A stretch of DNA of 64,000 nt from an uncultured Acidimicrobiales bacterium. Its GTDB lineage: Bacteria > Actinomycetota > Acidimicrobiia > Acidimicrobiales > Hopanoidiivorantaceae. Shown here in pieces: positions 32,591 to 41,821 of this stretch. The stretch spans positions 330,294-394,293 of the forward strand of contig OY282367.1 of assembly GCA_958295755.1 (NCBI GenBank). The letters are read 5' to 3'. Under the pieces are notes generated by a model, which was not told where the DNA came from, did not search any database, and worked only from the letters and a program-made list of their open reading frames with translations. Each line of letters begins with the position of its first letter. The stretch's first letter is position 1. A program made the position numbers and the translations under genes.

Positions 32591-33238
32591 GTGACCGCAT
32601 TCGCCAATCTGCCAATGTCTTCCAGCGATTCGGCAAACCAGAGGCTAGAAGATGTTATGGAAGAAATGGCTGATGGGCAAGTATCAGCAATCATGCCATT
32701 CTGGCAGGAGTTCTCAAGCAAGATGTGCAGGACTTTGAGAGGAATTCTGCGCGAACTTGACCAACGCGATCTAGCGGCCGATGCCGAATATGTTCGCGAC
32801 TTGGCTTTTGAAAGCTGCTGGGTGATTTACGACCGTGCGCCCCGGTGGAATAGCGAAGACGAACCACCATGGCAATGGGCACGCCTTTTGCTGGTTGGCT
32901 GGGTGCAAGACTGGTTGGAACAGACTGGGGAAGTGGAACCCAGTGAAACTGTGGAACTACCCGGTCTTGGTCTTGAGTGGAGCCACGAATATGAAGGTGA
33001 CACAGATGGCGATACAGATAGCGACACGGACAGTAGCCCAGCCAGTGACACAGACAGTGACACAGCCAGTGACATAGACAGGGGCACAGACAGCCGCACA
33101 GATCGTGACTCAGATCTTTTTGAAACTGATACTCAGGTGAGCACTGACACTTTTATGACGGAATTTACGGCTGCAGAGGAGCCAAGAAGTATGAGTGATC
33201 GTTTTGATGAGGCACTAGGTCTGCGACCGAAAAACTAA
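32591..33238 (+). CDS. Hypothetical protein with Asp/Thr-repeat tail
   Basis: 215 aa from GTG 32591, chosen because AGGAGA lies 5 nt upstream; a TTG-started longer frame overlaps the preceding gene. The N-terminal 110 residues are helical (MCRTLRGILRELDQRDLAADAEYVRDLAFESCWVIYD) and contain DEPPWQWARLLLVGWV, a Trp-rich block. The C-terminal half is a low-complexity SDTDSDT tract followed by a short conserved-looking tail (RSMSDRFDEALGLRPKN). No family recognised. Its stop overlaps the convergent cysS stop by 3-4 bp. Confidence 0.55.
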   Translation: MTAFANLPMSSSDSANQRLEDVMEEMADGQVSAIMPFWQEFSSKMCRTLRGILRELDQRDLAADAEYVRDLAFESCWVIYDRAPRWNSEDEPPWQWARLLLVGWVQDWLEQTGEVEPSETVELPGLGLEWSHEYEGDTDGDTDSDTDSSPASDTDSDTASDIDRGTDSRTDRDSDLFETDTQVSTDTFMTEFTAAEEPRSMSDRFDEALGLRPKN

Positions 33239-34707
33239 ACGCTCCTTCGCCAGACGGGGCCACGCGGAGTATCTTCCACCTCCACTTGAAACTCTTGGCT
33301 TAGACGGTCGCGTAGCTCATCTGCAACAGCAAAATCTCTGGCTTGCCTAGCTGCCTGCCTCTGGTCAACCAGTTTTTGTATCTCTAACTCTGTAGCACTT
33401 ACTTCGCCACCTTTTGTTTCAGCAGCTCTTTTGCCCTCCCAAAGCCCCAAAGTTGCACATAGCTCACGCACGGCTTTCAAAGCGGCTGCAGTTGCTACCA
33501 TATCGCCCTCGCTGATAGCAGTGTTGCCGCGCCTCACAGTCTCAAATACCACAGCTACAGCTTTAGGAGTGGTGAAGTCGTCATCCATAGCTGCTTTGAA
33601 CTCCTCAACAGCTTCTCTGTAAATGCGATGCGCCTCCGCTTTGTCCTCATCTGTATCACCGCCTGTATCACCGCCAGTTAATGCAGCTTCGCTCATGCGC
33701 AGAAAAGCCGCGATGCGCGCCAAGCCTTCAGCGGCCGAACCTAGGGCGTTGTCGCTCAGCTCCATCGTAGATCGGTAGTGTGCCTGCAGCATAGACAGGC
33801 GCACGGTATCGCAATCCCAATGATCCAGCAGGGCTTCAACCGTGCGGAAATTTCCCACAGACTTCGCCATCTTCTCACCGCCCACATTCACCATGGCACT
33901 GTGCACCCACCTCTGGGCAAAGCAGTAGCCAGCAGCTTCAGCTTGAGCCAACTCGTTCTCGTGATGGGGAAATACTAAATCGGTGCCGCCACCGTGAATG
34001 TCAAACCCCTCGCCTAGCAGCGACAGCGACATCGCCACACACTCAATATGCCAACCTGGTCGTCCCGCCATCCAAGGCGAATCCCAAGACGGCTCGCCAG
34101 GTTTAGCCGCCTTCCAAAGTGCGAAATCTTGGGGACTGCGCTTGCGCTCGTCCATCTCCACTCGCATTCCCGAGCCTTCTAGTAAAACTTCGGGGTCTTG
34201 CCCCACAAGCTGTCCGTAGTCGCCAAACTTAGCAACTTCAAAATAGACACCAGTATCTTCAATCACATATCCCACACCTCGCTCCACTAGCTCTTCAATC
34301 ACAGCGATCATCTCAGGCACATACTCTGTGGCATGAGGTAGCGCATCGGGGCGCATGATGCCAAGACGATCCATCTGCTCCAGATACACCGCTTCGTAGG
34401 TTTCGGCTATCTCGCCTGTGGTGCACCCTTCTTCGCCAGCGCGGTTGATGATTTTGTCGTCAATATCTGTGATATTCATCACGAAATGAACCTCATAGCC
34501 TCGCCAGATGAGGTAGCGGCGGATGACATCATAGGTGAGCGCGGTGCGGGCGTGGCCGATGTGAGGCGAGTCATACACGGTCGGCCCACAAGCGTAAATG
34601 CTGACTTTGCCGTCTTCGCGCGGGCGTAGCTCGGCGATTTTGCCTGTGAGCGTATCAGTAAAGCAGATACCGGTCATTTCGTTATCAGCCATTTCGCGGT
34701 CAGTCAT
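33235..34707 (-). CDS. cysS: Cysteinyl-tRNA synthetase
   Basis: Charges tRNA-Cys. A class I synthetase of about 490 aa with the HIGH motif in CGPTVYDSPHIGHAR, zinc-ligand blocks GWHIECVAMS and HHENELAQ, the KMSKS loop as KMAKSVGNF, and the C-terminal KGPxWRR-like end DTPRGPVWRR. Three in-frame ATGs at 34707, 34692 and 34677 lie exactly 15 bp apart in a tandem duplication, so the start cannot be fixed. Upstream in-frame sequence is translated repeat and is not counted. Convergent with the preceding gene. Confidence 0.93.
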   Translation of the reverse strand: MTDREMADNEMTGICFTDTLTGKIAELRPREDGKVSIYACGPTVYDSPHIGHARTALTYDVIRRYLIWRGYEVHFVMNITDIDDKIINRAGEEGCTTGEIAETYEAVYLEQMDRLGIMRPDALPHATEYVPEMIAVIEELVERGVGYVIEDTGVYFEVAKFGDYGQLVGQDPEVLLEGSGMRVEMDERKRSPQDFALWKAAKPGEPSWDSPWMAGRPGWHIECVAMSLSLLGEGFDIHGGGTDLVFPHHENELAQAEAAGYCFAQRWVHSAMVNVGGEKMAKSVGNFRTVEALLDHWDCDTVRLSMLQAHYRSTMELSDNALGSAAEGLARIAAFLRMSEAALTGGDTGGDTDEDKAEAHRIYREAVEEFKAAMDDDFTTPKAVAVVFETVRRGNTAISEGDMVATAAALKAVRELCATLGLWEGKRAAETKGGEVSATELEIQKLVDQRQAARQARDFAVADELRDRLSQEFQVEVEDTPRGPVWRRSV

Positions 34708-34721
34708 TTTGCTATTAGTTA
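34677..34721 (-). repeat. 15-bp tandem repeat multiplying the cysS start codon
   Basis: On the minus strand AAATGACTGACCGCG, AAATGGCTGATAACG and AAATGACCGGTATCT follow one another, giving three in-frame ATGs. Confidence 0.8.
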
Positions 34722-34744
34722 TTCTGCTGTCGGGTTTGCCTATA

Positions 34745-34804
34745 CAACTCACATACAACTCAGCCAACTCACATATAACTCAGGCAACTCACATACAACT
34801 CAGT
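34745..34804 (-). repeat. 20-bp tandem repeat (x3) spanning a stop codon
   Basis: CAACTCACATACAACTCAGC and two near-identical 20-bp copies (34745, 34765, 34785). On the minus strand the copy at 34785-34804 contains the Asn-TGA end of the small membrane protein; the two others fill the gap to cysS. Confidence 0.88.
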
Positions 34805-35147
34805 TGCCGATAATCGTTTCCATCAGGAATCCGCCAATCACAGCGCACAACACCACAAAGGCGGCTAGTAGCAACCCTAGAGTAACGACAATCAGCACAA
34901 TGCCAGCCAGCGAAGCCAGCCGTCTCAACAAGCTTCTGCCTCTGCCTCGCTTAGGGCGATGGGAATAGAAAGGATCACGCTTCCGCCGCGATGCGCCTCG
35001 CCAAGAGGCGCCTGGCCGCGAAGTGCCCCGCCAAGATGCGCCTGGCCGAGAGGTGACTTGCTGAGATGCGTCTGATGCACCCTGCCGAGAGATAGCTTGC
35101 TGAGATATAGCTTGCCGCCCCGAAGCCGAATCTGCACAATGCAACAA
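34800..35147 (-). CDS. Small single-pass membrane protein with pentapeptide-like linker
   Basis: About 115 aa if started at TTG 35147; the start is not resolved, and longer frames run antisense into the protease gene. The N-terminal half is built of five-residue units with Ser at position 3 (AISRQ, VTSRP, GASWR, GTSRP, GASWR), coded by 15/30-bp DNA repeats. A basic stretch (RRKRDPFYSHRPKRGRGRSLLRR) follows, then one membrane helix GIVLIVVTLGLLLAAFVVLCAVIGG. The tail points out (inference from positive-inside rule). The stop sits in a tandem duplication, like those of other genes here, which supports it being real. Confidence 0.45.
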   Translation of the reverse strand: MLHCADSASGRQAISQQAISRQGASDASQQVTSRPGASWRGTSRPGASWRGASRRKRDPFYSHRPKRGRGRSLLRRLASLAGIVLIVVTLGLLLAAFVVLCAVIGGFLMETIIGN

Positions 35148-35199
35148 AGTCGCTAGGGTGGAAGCAACAGGAGCTATCAGTGGATAGGGCAAAAAGCTT

Positions 35200-36735
35200 A
35201 TGATAGAGACAAATGTACCGCACTCGGGAGGCGATGATGCACAGGTTGCCTCTTCTGGTGGAAATGAACCACCTTCAGAGACAGATTTATCAGAGCAAGA
35301 TTTGCCAGATTCTCCAGATTCAGACACTGACCCCCTAGACCCAGACACTCCAGATTCAGACTCACAATATCTTCCCCCTTTCAGCCGCAAAAGGCTGACT
35401 CGCCGTCAGTGGCAGTTGGCTTTCACTTTGATGGGCACTTCCATTCTCATCTGCATTGTGGTGGTTGCCACAAATCTCATATCGGTTCCTTATGTTTCGT
35501 TTTCTCCTGGTGCCGTCTACAGTCTTTCAGAAGCTGTGTCTCTAGATGACGGAGAGGGGGAGTTCGCCATATATCCGCCGGAATCCGATATGGGCTTCGT
35601 AACAGTACGCCGCTCGCGCCAACTAAATCTCTGGAGGCTTTTCTTCGACTCCCTTGACGACCGAATAGATATCAGACGGGAGCAAAATGTCAATAGGGGG
35701 CTAAGCCTACAAGAACTCGACCGCATCAGGGCCGCTGACATGTTGACATCGCAGGGAAACGCAGTGGAAGTTGCGTTCAGACATCTGAATTACACACGAG
35801 TCATTCTCGTGCCAAATTTCAGGGAGGATTCTGCCATCGAGACAATACAGTGCTATTTAGGCCAGAGCGACGATCCCGAAGTGATGGCAAGCAGAAACAG
35901 CTTTGAAGACGAAGCGGTTTTAACCCTGCCAGACGGTTCCCAAGTGACCACCACAATTGAGGGGCTGAGACTGCTTGCTGATTCCAGCAATCGGCAGATG
36001 CGGGAAAACTTACAAGCCTTTTGGCAATCAACGACAAAGTTGCTATTCGGAGACATCCTCACATCGGCCAACGGACAGCCAGTTCAGACTACCTCTGACT
36101 TATTTGCTGCTCTGGAAGGTGTTCAGCCTGGCGATACTTTTAATTTGGAAGTGCAGTTTTTTGACCAGCCAGCGCGGGAAATTTCTCTGAAGCTGAATGA
36201 AAGCAACTCAGATGAAGGCGTGCTGGTTTTGGACGAAGTGGTTACTGAGACATCGCAAACCTGCCCAGACAGTCAGTCTTGGTTGGTAGCGAATTGGCCC
36301 GACTTAGAACTGATTACCAAGGTGAGTTTTGACACGGGCGATGTGGGAGGCCCCTCCGCAGGGCTGGCTTTTGCCTTGGCTGTTGTCGACCTTCTAACCG
36401 AAGGAGATCTAACGGGCGGCTACAGGGTAGCGACTACGGGCATCTTCCGAACTCCCTTCTCAGATGAAGTCAGCTCGGTGGGCGGAGTGCGCCAGAAGAC
36501 CACAGCAGTAAGAAATAGCGGCTATGATATCTTTCTGGTTCCTGAAAACGACTATGACGAGGCAATTGCAGCAGCAGGCGACAAATTGAGAGTTGAAAGG
36601 GTGAGCACACTACGCGACGCACTAGCTATTCTTGAGTGTCTGGGTGGCGACCCTGTTATCTCAGACAGTGCTATATCGAGTAGCACTATCTCAAGTGGTG
36701 AACAGCCGGCCATTGCCGACAGTTCAGTTTGCTAG
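35200..36735 (+). CDS. Membrane-anchored PDZ / Lon-type S16 serine protease (YlbL-like)
   Basis: 511 aa: an acidic, Ser/Pro-rich N-terminal tail (1-65), one membrane helix (QLAFTLMGTSILICIVVVAT), an extracytoplasmic region with a PDZ-like segment (GDILTSANGQPVQTTSDLFAAL, about 285-325) and a C-terminal S16 protease domain. The catalytic Ser is in GDVGGPSAGLAF and the Lys in GGVRQKTTAVRNSG. Mycobacterial homologues lie beside the UPF0182 gene, as here. Likely a surface quality-control protease. Confidence 0.87.
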   Translation: MIETNVPHSGGDDAQVASSGGNEPPSETDLSEQDLPDSPDSDTDPLDPDTPDSDSQYLPPFSRKRLTRRQWQLAFTLMGTSILICIVVVATNLISVPYVSFSPGAVYSLSEAVSLDDGEGEFAIYPPESDMGFVTVRRSRQLNLWRLFFDSLDDRIDIRREQNVNRGLSLQELDRIRAADMLTSQGNAVEVAFRHLNYTRVILVPNFREDSAIETIQCYLGQSDDPEVMASRNSFEDEAVLTLPDGSQVTTTIEGLRLLADSSNRQMRENLQAFWQSTTKLLFGDILTSANGQPVQTTSDLFAALEGVQPGDTFNLEVQFFDQPAREISLKLNESNSDEGVLVLDEVVTETSQTCPDSQSWLVANWPDLELITKVSFDTGDVGGPSAGLAFALAVVDLLTEGDLTGGYRVATTGIFRTPFSDEVSSVGGVRQKTTAVRNSGYDIFLVPENDYDEAIAAAGDKLRVERVSTLRDALAILECLGGDPVISDSAISSSTISSGEQPAIADSSVC

Positions 36736-36809
36736 AAACTCTGCCTGATAGAAATACTGCTTACTAGCAACTCAGTCTGCTAGAAATACAGAGTGCTAGC
36801 AACTCTGCG
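36730..36809 (+). repeat. 16-bp tandem array (x5) starting at a stop codon
   Basis: TGCTAGAAACTCTGCC, TGATAGAAATACTGCT, TACTAGCAACTCAGTC, TGCTAGAAATACAGAG, TGCTAGCAACTCTGCG. The first unit contains the Cys codon and TAG stop of the protease gene (36730-36735). Confidence 0.9.
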
Positions 36810-36842
36810 AGCATAGAGGCAAACGAGCATATAAGCAAACAG

Positions 36843-38552
36843 ATGGCAACATCAGATTTTCCCCGCAATCCAGAAGGTATGCCAGAAGGCATAATCGACA
36901 TGCCTGCTGACATCCAGAGCCGCACTTTTGCCACAGCTAGGCGAGGCTATGACCGAGACGAAGTGGATGCTTTTATGAAACATCTAGCTGAGACGATGTC
37001 AGAACTGCTAGAAGAGCGAACTGTTTTCTCAGCAGACGCAACCACAGCTTTAGACTCAGAATCCATCGCAGAGAGCACAGCGATTTTGGAAGACGCCGAA
37101 GAGCGAGCCTCCCGCCGTCTGCACGCAGCCACCTTGGAAGCCGACCGTCTGCGCACCGAAGCTCGTCGCACTCTTGACAAAGCCACCAAAGAAGCTCAAG
37201 AGATGGAAAACATATCTCGTGCCAACGCCGAACAAATCACCAACGAAGCCGTTGAAATGCGCCAGCAGATACTCCGCGACCTTCTGCGAAGGCGCAAAGA
37301 AGCTCAAACGCATGTAGAGATGCTGCGAGCCGCTCGCGACGAGCTACTGAATTTATTCAAACAAGTGCAACGCATCACAGCTCAGGTAAAAGACCCTCTG
37401 GACTCTGCTCTGGATAGAGCGAAACAGGCAGCAGATGCAGCAGCCAAGCGAGCACAGGATGATCCTCAAGAATCGCTCACTCAGTTTGAAGCCGAGCTGC
37501 AGACGGCGCGTCTCTCAGGTGTTATACCTATTCCTGTGGAAACTGATAGGTCTGTGGAAACTGAGAGACCTGTTGAAACTGAGAGGCCTGCTGAAAAACC
37601 TAGAGAGGTTGCGCCACTAGCTAGCACTGCTGCAAGCCCTGTGTTGTCTGAAGATCCTGTGTTGTCTGAAGATGCTGTGTTGTCTGAAGATGCTGTGTTG
37701 TCTGAAGATATTGGGTTACCTGAGAGTTCGCTGTCTGAGAGTTCGCTGTCTGAGAGTGCGATAACACCTATAGCTCCTGAGCTTGATGACATTTTTGCCC
37801 GTTTGCGAGACTCAGCTTCCCAAACAGTTTCTGAAACAGCCTCCAAAGCAGTTGAGGCGGAACAAGACGTCAAACCAGATTCAGAGCCTAATATTTCAGA
37901 GCCAAGCAAAAAGACATCCAAATCTTCATCAAAGTCTGCTTCTAAATCTTCTAAGAAAAAAGTAGTTAGGAAGAAAACTTCCAAGAGATCGGTAAAAGCT
38001 ACCAATATCGGAGACGATCAAAAAGCCGCTAATCAAGATGACCCCTCCGATGACGGCACCCATCAAGACGTGCAACTAGACGATTATCAAGATGATCAGC
38101 TAGACATCAAGGATCTTCCCAACCTCTACCAAGATGACCCCTCAGACCGCCAACATGACGACCTCCAAGACGACCTCGAAGATGACCTCCAAATTGAAGA
38201 TTTAAAGCGTCAGATCAAACGAACCCTCACCACAGACGAAAGTAAAGTGCTCCAAGCAATTCATCGTCTCCACAACAAGGCACCCAAGAAAGCCGAAGAG
38301 CTCCGCAGTGTGCTTTCAAACCAAGACGCCCGCACAGAAGAGTTTGCTAAACTGCTGTCTATCTCCCCCCATCACATCCAGGCTCTGATCGTGGCTCCTC
38401 TGTCGTCTAGCCTCGCTGCCTGCGATATAACAGAGAGCGAAACGAAAGTTCTTATCCAACAAGTGCGCGATGTATACCGCTCGTTCTCACAAGAACAACT
38501 CACACCAGCCGCCACCGAGTTAGCTAAACTTAGCCAAGCTGTAGCCACCTAA
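36843..38552 (+). CDS. DivIVA-domain coiled-coil protein with acidic repeat linker
   Basis: 569 aa. The N-terminal DivIVA-like segment IQSRTFATARRGYDRDEVDAFMKHL (about 18-45) is followed by a long coiled coil to about residue 200. The middle is a low-complexity linker with tandem units: VETERP (about 228-245) and VLSEDA (about 262-285), then Lys-rich and Asp/Gln-rich stretches. The C-terminal 110 residues are helical (TDESKVLQAIHRLHNKAPK) and of unknown type. DivIVA/Wag31 proteins mark poles and division sites in actinobacteria. This one could be a separate polar or septal scaffold. Located between the PDZ protease and UPF0182 genes. Confidence 0.7.
   Translation: MATSDFPRNPEGMPEGIIDMPADIQSRTFATARRGYDRDEVDAFMKHLAETMSELLEERTVFSADATTALDSESIAESTAILEDAEERASRRLHAATLEADRLRTEARRTLDKATKEAQEMENISRANAEQITNEAVEMRQQILRDLLRRRKEAQTHVEMLRAARDELLNLFKQVQRITAQVKDPLDSALDRAKQAADAAAKRAQDDPQESLTQFEAELQTARLSGVIPIPVETDRSVETERPVETERPAEKPREVAPLASTAASPVLSEDPVLSEDAVLSEDAVLSEDIGLPESSLSESSLSESAITPIAPELDDIFARLRDSASQTVSETASKAVEAEQDVKPDSEPNISEPSKKTSKSSSKSASKSSKKKVVRKKTSKRSVKATNIGDDQKAANQDDPSDDGTHQDVQLDDYQDDQLDIKDLPNLYQDDPSDRQHDDLQDDLEDDLQIEDLKRQIKRTLTTDESKVLQAIHRLHNKAPKKAEELRSVLSNQDARTEEFAKLLSISPHHIQALIVAPLSSSLAACDITESETKVLIQQVRDVYRSFSQEQLTPAATELAKLSQAVAT
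37636..37751 (+). repeat. In-frame minisatellites in the DivIVA-like linker
   Basis: Units of GTGTTGTCTGAAGATGCT (18 bp, about four copies) followed by GAGAGTTCGCTGTCT units (15 bp). All keep the frame. Confidence 0.85.
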
Positions 38553-38573
38553 TAGCACTAATAGCACTAACTA
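38546..38573 (+). repeat. 9-bp tandem repeat at the DivIVA-like gene stop
   Basis: CACCTAATAG, CACTAATAG, CACTAACTA: the first unit holds the TAA stop at 38550-38552. Confidence 0.7.
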
Positions 38574-38647
38574 CAGCAGAACTCAATAGCAACAGCCACA
38601 GCAGAATAAGTGCAGTTCAGAGCCACAAGCCATAGATTGAATTAGTT

Positions 38648-41600
38648 ATGAGTGATCCTTCCCGACCTTCAGGCTCGCAACCTTCAGGTTCCCAATCATC
38701 AGGTTCCCAGTCTTCAGGTTTTCGGACATCTGGAACTCGCCCTTCAGGTGCCCGTTCTATGGGTGAAAGAATAGGCGGCAGAGGGCCAGGGGGAGTAGGC
38801 GGCAGAAGAACCCCAAGAAGCGGTGGTCGCAAAGGCGGTCGCTTCTCTATGCGAGCTCGCATCATCTTTCTGGCGATCGTTGCGGTTCTCATCATTCTTA
38901 TCCTGTCGCTGCGCGCCATAGCCAGTGCCTACACCGACTATCTCTGGTTTGATTCTGTCGACCAGTCGAGCGTGTGGTGGTATATCTTGCTCTCCCGTAT
39001 CATCCTCGCCCTCATAGCCATCGCCGTTTTCTTCGTTTTGTTATGGACGAGCCTCTACATCGCCGACCGAATCTCTCCCAAGAACCGCCCGCCCGGCCCC
39101 GAAGAAGACGTCCTCAGCCGCTACCACCAAGCCACCGCCAAGCGTAAAGGGCTGATTCGCGTTCTGATCACCTTGTTTTTTGCCATCGTTACTGGCATCA
39201 GCGTCTCAGGTATGTGGGAAGACTGGATTCTCTTCATCAACGGAGAAAATTTCGGCATTAAAGATCCGCAGTTCGGAACTGACATTGGCTTCTATGTATT
39301 CCAGCTACCGTTCTTGACTTCGGTGGTTGACTGGTTCTTCGCTGCCATCATCGTCATTTTCTTCGTCACGGCCATCTATCACTACATCAACGGTGGTATC
39401 CGCTTCCAGTCTTCTGGGCAACGTGTCACGCCTGCTGTCAAAGCACATCTGTCTGTGCTGCTAGGCGTGCTAGCTCTCGTTCGAGCTGCTGATTACTTCT
39501 TAGATCGCTACGGCTTGGTCACATCCTCGCGGGGCTTTGTAGACGGGGCCAGCTATACCGATGTGGAGGCTCGCTTGCCTTTGATTTATCTGCTGATGGT
39601 GATAGCAGTGCTGGCTTTCTTCCTTTTCGTCTACAACATCTGGCGCAAAGGCTGGGTACTGCCCGTCATCGCGGTGGGGCTGTGGGCATTTGTCTCTATC
39701 GTCGTGGGCAATATCTACCCGTTCATCATTCAACGTTTCCAAGTGGAGCCTGCTGAATCCAGACGGGAAGAGACGCTCATGGAGCGCAACATAGAAAATA
39801 CCCGTGTGGCTCTAGGTCTCAGCAATGTGGAAACCAAACTTTTCGCCACCGGCGAGCCACTCACATACGAAGGCTTAAACAACAGTTCCGACAATATAGA
39901 AGTGCTACCGCTGCAAGACCCAGAGATAATTCAGCAGACATTTGAGCAGCGTGAAGGCGAGCGAGGCTACTATATGTTCCCGACACCTCTAGATGTGGAT
40001 CGCTACGAGGTAGACGGCGAAGCCGTGCCTGTGGTTCTAGGTGCCCGACAACTGAATCCCAGTGCAGATCAGGTCACGAGTGGCTGGGAATCTGAACGCC
40101 TCACCTACACTCACGGCTACGGCGTAGCATTGGCTCCTTCCAACACTGTTGAAGAAGGCTTCCCCGATTTCGTGCTCAGCGGGTTCTCTACAGAAAATAC
40201 CGATTTCGGTCTTTCTCTAGATGAGCCGAGAGTGTATTTCGCCGAAGGGCTAGACGGCTACTCCATCGTCAATACTGAGCGTTCAGAGGTGGACGAAGCT
40301 CAAGTAGCGCAGGGTGAGACAGCGCAGACAGCGCAAGGTGAGACAGCGCAAGGGTCAGGCCAGGCGTCTTATAACTACACGGGCGACGGGGGAGTGAAGA
40401 TCGGCGGCTGGTTCCGCCAAACCATGTTCGCTCTGCGCTTCTGGGACATAGACCCGCTTATCTCAGGCTTCGTGCGTGACGATAGCCGAGTGCTATACGT
40501 GCGCGATATTCAAGAGCGAGTGCAGAAGCTGGCTCCGTTCTTAAGTTTTGACAGCGATCCGTATACGGTCATCAGCGATGGGCGAGTCAAGTATATAATC
40601 GACGCTTACACCACCACCAATCGCTATCCCTTCGGACAACGTGCCGATACCGAACAGCTCCCCGCCAACAGCGGACTGCGCGGTGATTTCAACTATGTGC
40701 GCAATTCTGTAAAGGCGGTAGTCGACAGCTTTGACGGCTCGGTGACGCTGTATCAGATGGACATGGATGATCCCATCGTCAATGCCTATCGCAATGCCTT
40801 CAGTAGCCTCTTCACCGACGGAGCCGATATGCCAGAGGATTTGCGCCAGCACATCCGCTATCCGGCTGACTTATTTAGAGTGCAGACGAATATGTGGTCG
40901 CGCTATCACCTCTCGGACACACAGCAGTTCTATGAGCAAGCCGAAGGTTGGGCTGTAGCCCAAGACCCGGGCGGTGTGACAGGTCCGCTAGCCACGATTG
41001 TAGTTTCTGAAGACGGAGTCCAGCAAAGCAGGCGTGAGCGCAGGATTGATCCTTACTACACTTTGTTGCAACTTCCCGATGAGGACGAGCGCAAGTTTGT
41101 AATCATTCGCCCGTATGTGCCGGTTTCGGCAGAAGATACCAGGCGCGAGTTAGCAGCGTTTATGGTGGCTGTGAGCGACCCTGAAGAATACGGAAGGTTG
41201 GTGGTCTATACCACTCCAGACGGCGATGTGGACGGCCCTGCTTTGGTGAACTCCAAGATACAGAGCGACCCGGGCATTGCCCAGCGAATTACATTGTTAG
41301 ATCAGCAGGGATCGCGGGTTGAGTTCGGCAACATGCTACTGGTGCCGGTGGATCAGTCTATTTTGTATGTGAGACCTCTCTATGTGATCGCAGAGAGCAC
41401 TCAGGTGCCTGAGCTTCAGCAGATGATCGTGGTGTTAGATGAGAGCGTAGTTATGTGTCCGCAACTTGACGATGCCTTAGATGCTCTGTTCGGTTTGGAA
41501 GAGGTGGAGACTCAAGTGGGAGCAGCTACGAGCGGTTGCGTGGGCACGATTGAGTTAGGTGGCAGAGAGAATTTGCCTGTTGGTCCAGAAGGGACGACAG

Positions 41601-41821
41601 AGCCTACGGCTACCACTGTGCCGCCTGCGACCACTGTTGTGCCACCTGTTACAACAACAACTCCGCCCCCGCCCGCTGGCACTACAGCCGAGGAGTTGAT
41701 ACGCCAGGCGTCTGAAGCTTTAGCAGAAGCTCAGGAGGCTCTGGCAGATGGAGATCTAGGTCGCTATCAGGAGCTCAACGAGTTAGCTAGTGATCTGATA
41801 GCTCAGGCACTGGCAGGCTGA
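38648..41821 (+). CDS. UPF0182 family large membrane protein
   Basis: 1057 aa. A basic, Gly/Ser-rich N-terminus with SGSQPSGSQSSG repeats is followed by about seven membrane helices within residues 70-370 (for example RIIFLAIVAVLIILILSL, VLITLFFAIVTGISVSG, LPLIYLLMVIAVLAFFLFV). A large extracytoplasmic domain carries blocks such as YTHGYGVALAPSN and YFAEGLDGYSIVNTE. The C-terminus has a Thr/Pro wall-type linker and a short Ala-rich helix. Function is unknown even in mycobacteria (Rv3193c group). Physical link to the PDZ/S16 protease is conserved and suggests a shared envelope role. Confidence 0.92.
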   Translation: MSDPSRPSGSQPSGSQSSGSQSSGFRTSGTRPSGARSMGERIGGRGPGGVGGRRTPRSGGRKGGRFSMRARIIFLAIVAVLIILILSLRAIASAYTDYLWFDSVDQSSVWWYILLSRIILALIAIAVFFVLLWTSLYIADRISPKNRPPGPEEDVLSRYHQATAKRKGLIRVLITLFFAIVTGISVSGMWEDWILFINGENFGIKDPQFGTDIGFYVFQLPFLTSVVDWFFAAIIVIFFVTAIYHYINGGIRFQSSGQRVTPAVKAHLSVLLGVLALVRAADYFLDRYGLVTSSRGFVDGASYTDVEARLPLIYLLMVIAVLAFFLFVYNIWRKGWVLPVIAVGLWAFVSIVVGNIYPFIIQRFQVEPAESRREETLMERNIENTRVALGLSNVETKLFATGEPLTYEGLNNSSDNIEVLPLQDPEIIQQTFEQREGERGYYMFPTPLDVDRYEVDGEAVPVVLGARQLNPSADQVTSGWESERLTYTHGYGVALAPSNTVEEGFPDFVLSGFSTENTDFGLSLDEPRVYFAEGLDGYSIVNTERSEVDEAQVAQGETAQTAQGETAQGSGQASYNYTGDGGVKIGGWFRQTMFALRFWDIDPLISGFVRDDSRVLYVRDIQERVQKLAPFLSFDSDPYTVISDGRVKYIIDAYTTTNRYPFGQRADTEQLPANSGLRGDFNYVRNSVKAVVDSFDGSVTLYQMDMDDPIVNAYRNAFSSLFTDGADMPEDLRQHIRYPADLFRVQTNMWSRYHLSDTQQFYEQAEGWAVAQDPGGVTGPLATIVVSEDGVQQSRRERRIDPYYTLLQLPDEDERKFVIIRPYVPVSAEDTRRELAAFMVAVSDPEEYGRLVVYTTPDGDVDGPALVNSKIQSDPGIAQRITLLDQQGSRVEFGNMLLVPVDQSILYVRPLYVIAESTQVPELQQMIVVLDESVVMCPQLDDALDALFGLEEVETQVGAATSGCVGTIELGGRENLPVGPEGTTEPTATTVPPATTVVPPVTTTTPPPPAGTTAEELIRQASEALAEAQEALADGDLGRYQELNELASDLIAQALAG
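38666..38725 (+). repeat. 15-bp tandem repeat (x4) at the UPF0182 N-terminus
   Basis: CCTTCAGGCTCGCAA and three similar 15-bp units, coding for (P/S)SGSQ repeats. Confidence 0.85.

Noticed and set aside
35148..35390. Extension of the small membrane protein frame antisense to the protease gene
   Set aside because: This stretch is the complement of the acidic protease N-terminus; no ribosome-binding site or conserved sequence.
37481..38005. 174-aa minus-strand frame in the DivIVA-like gene
   Set aside because: Antisense of a low-complexity Ser/Glu linker, which keeps the opposite frame open by composition.
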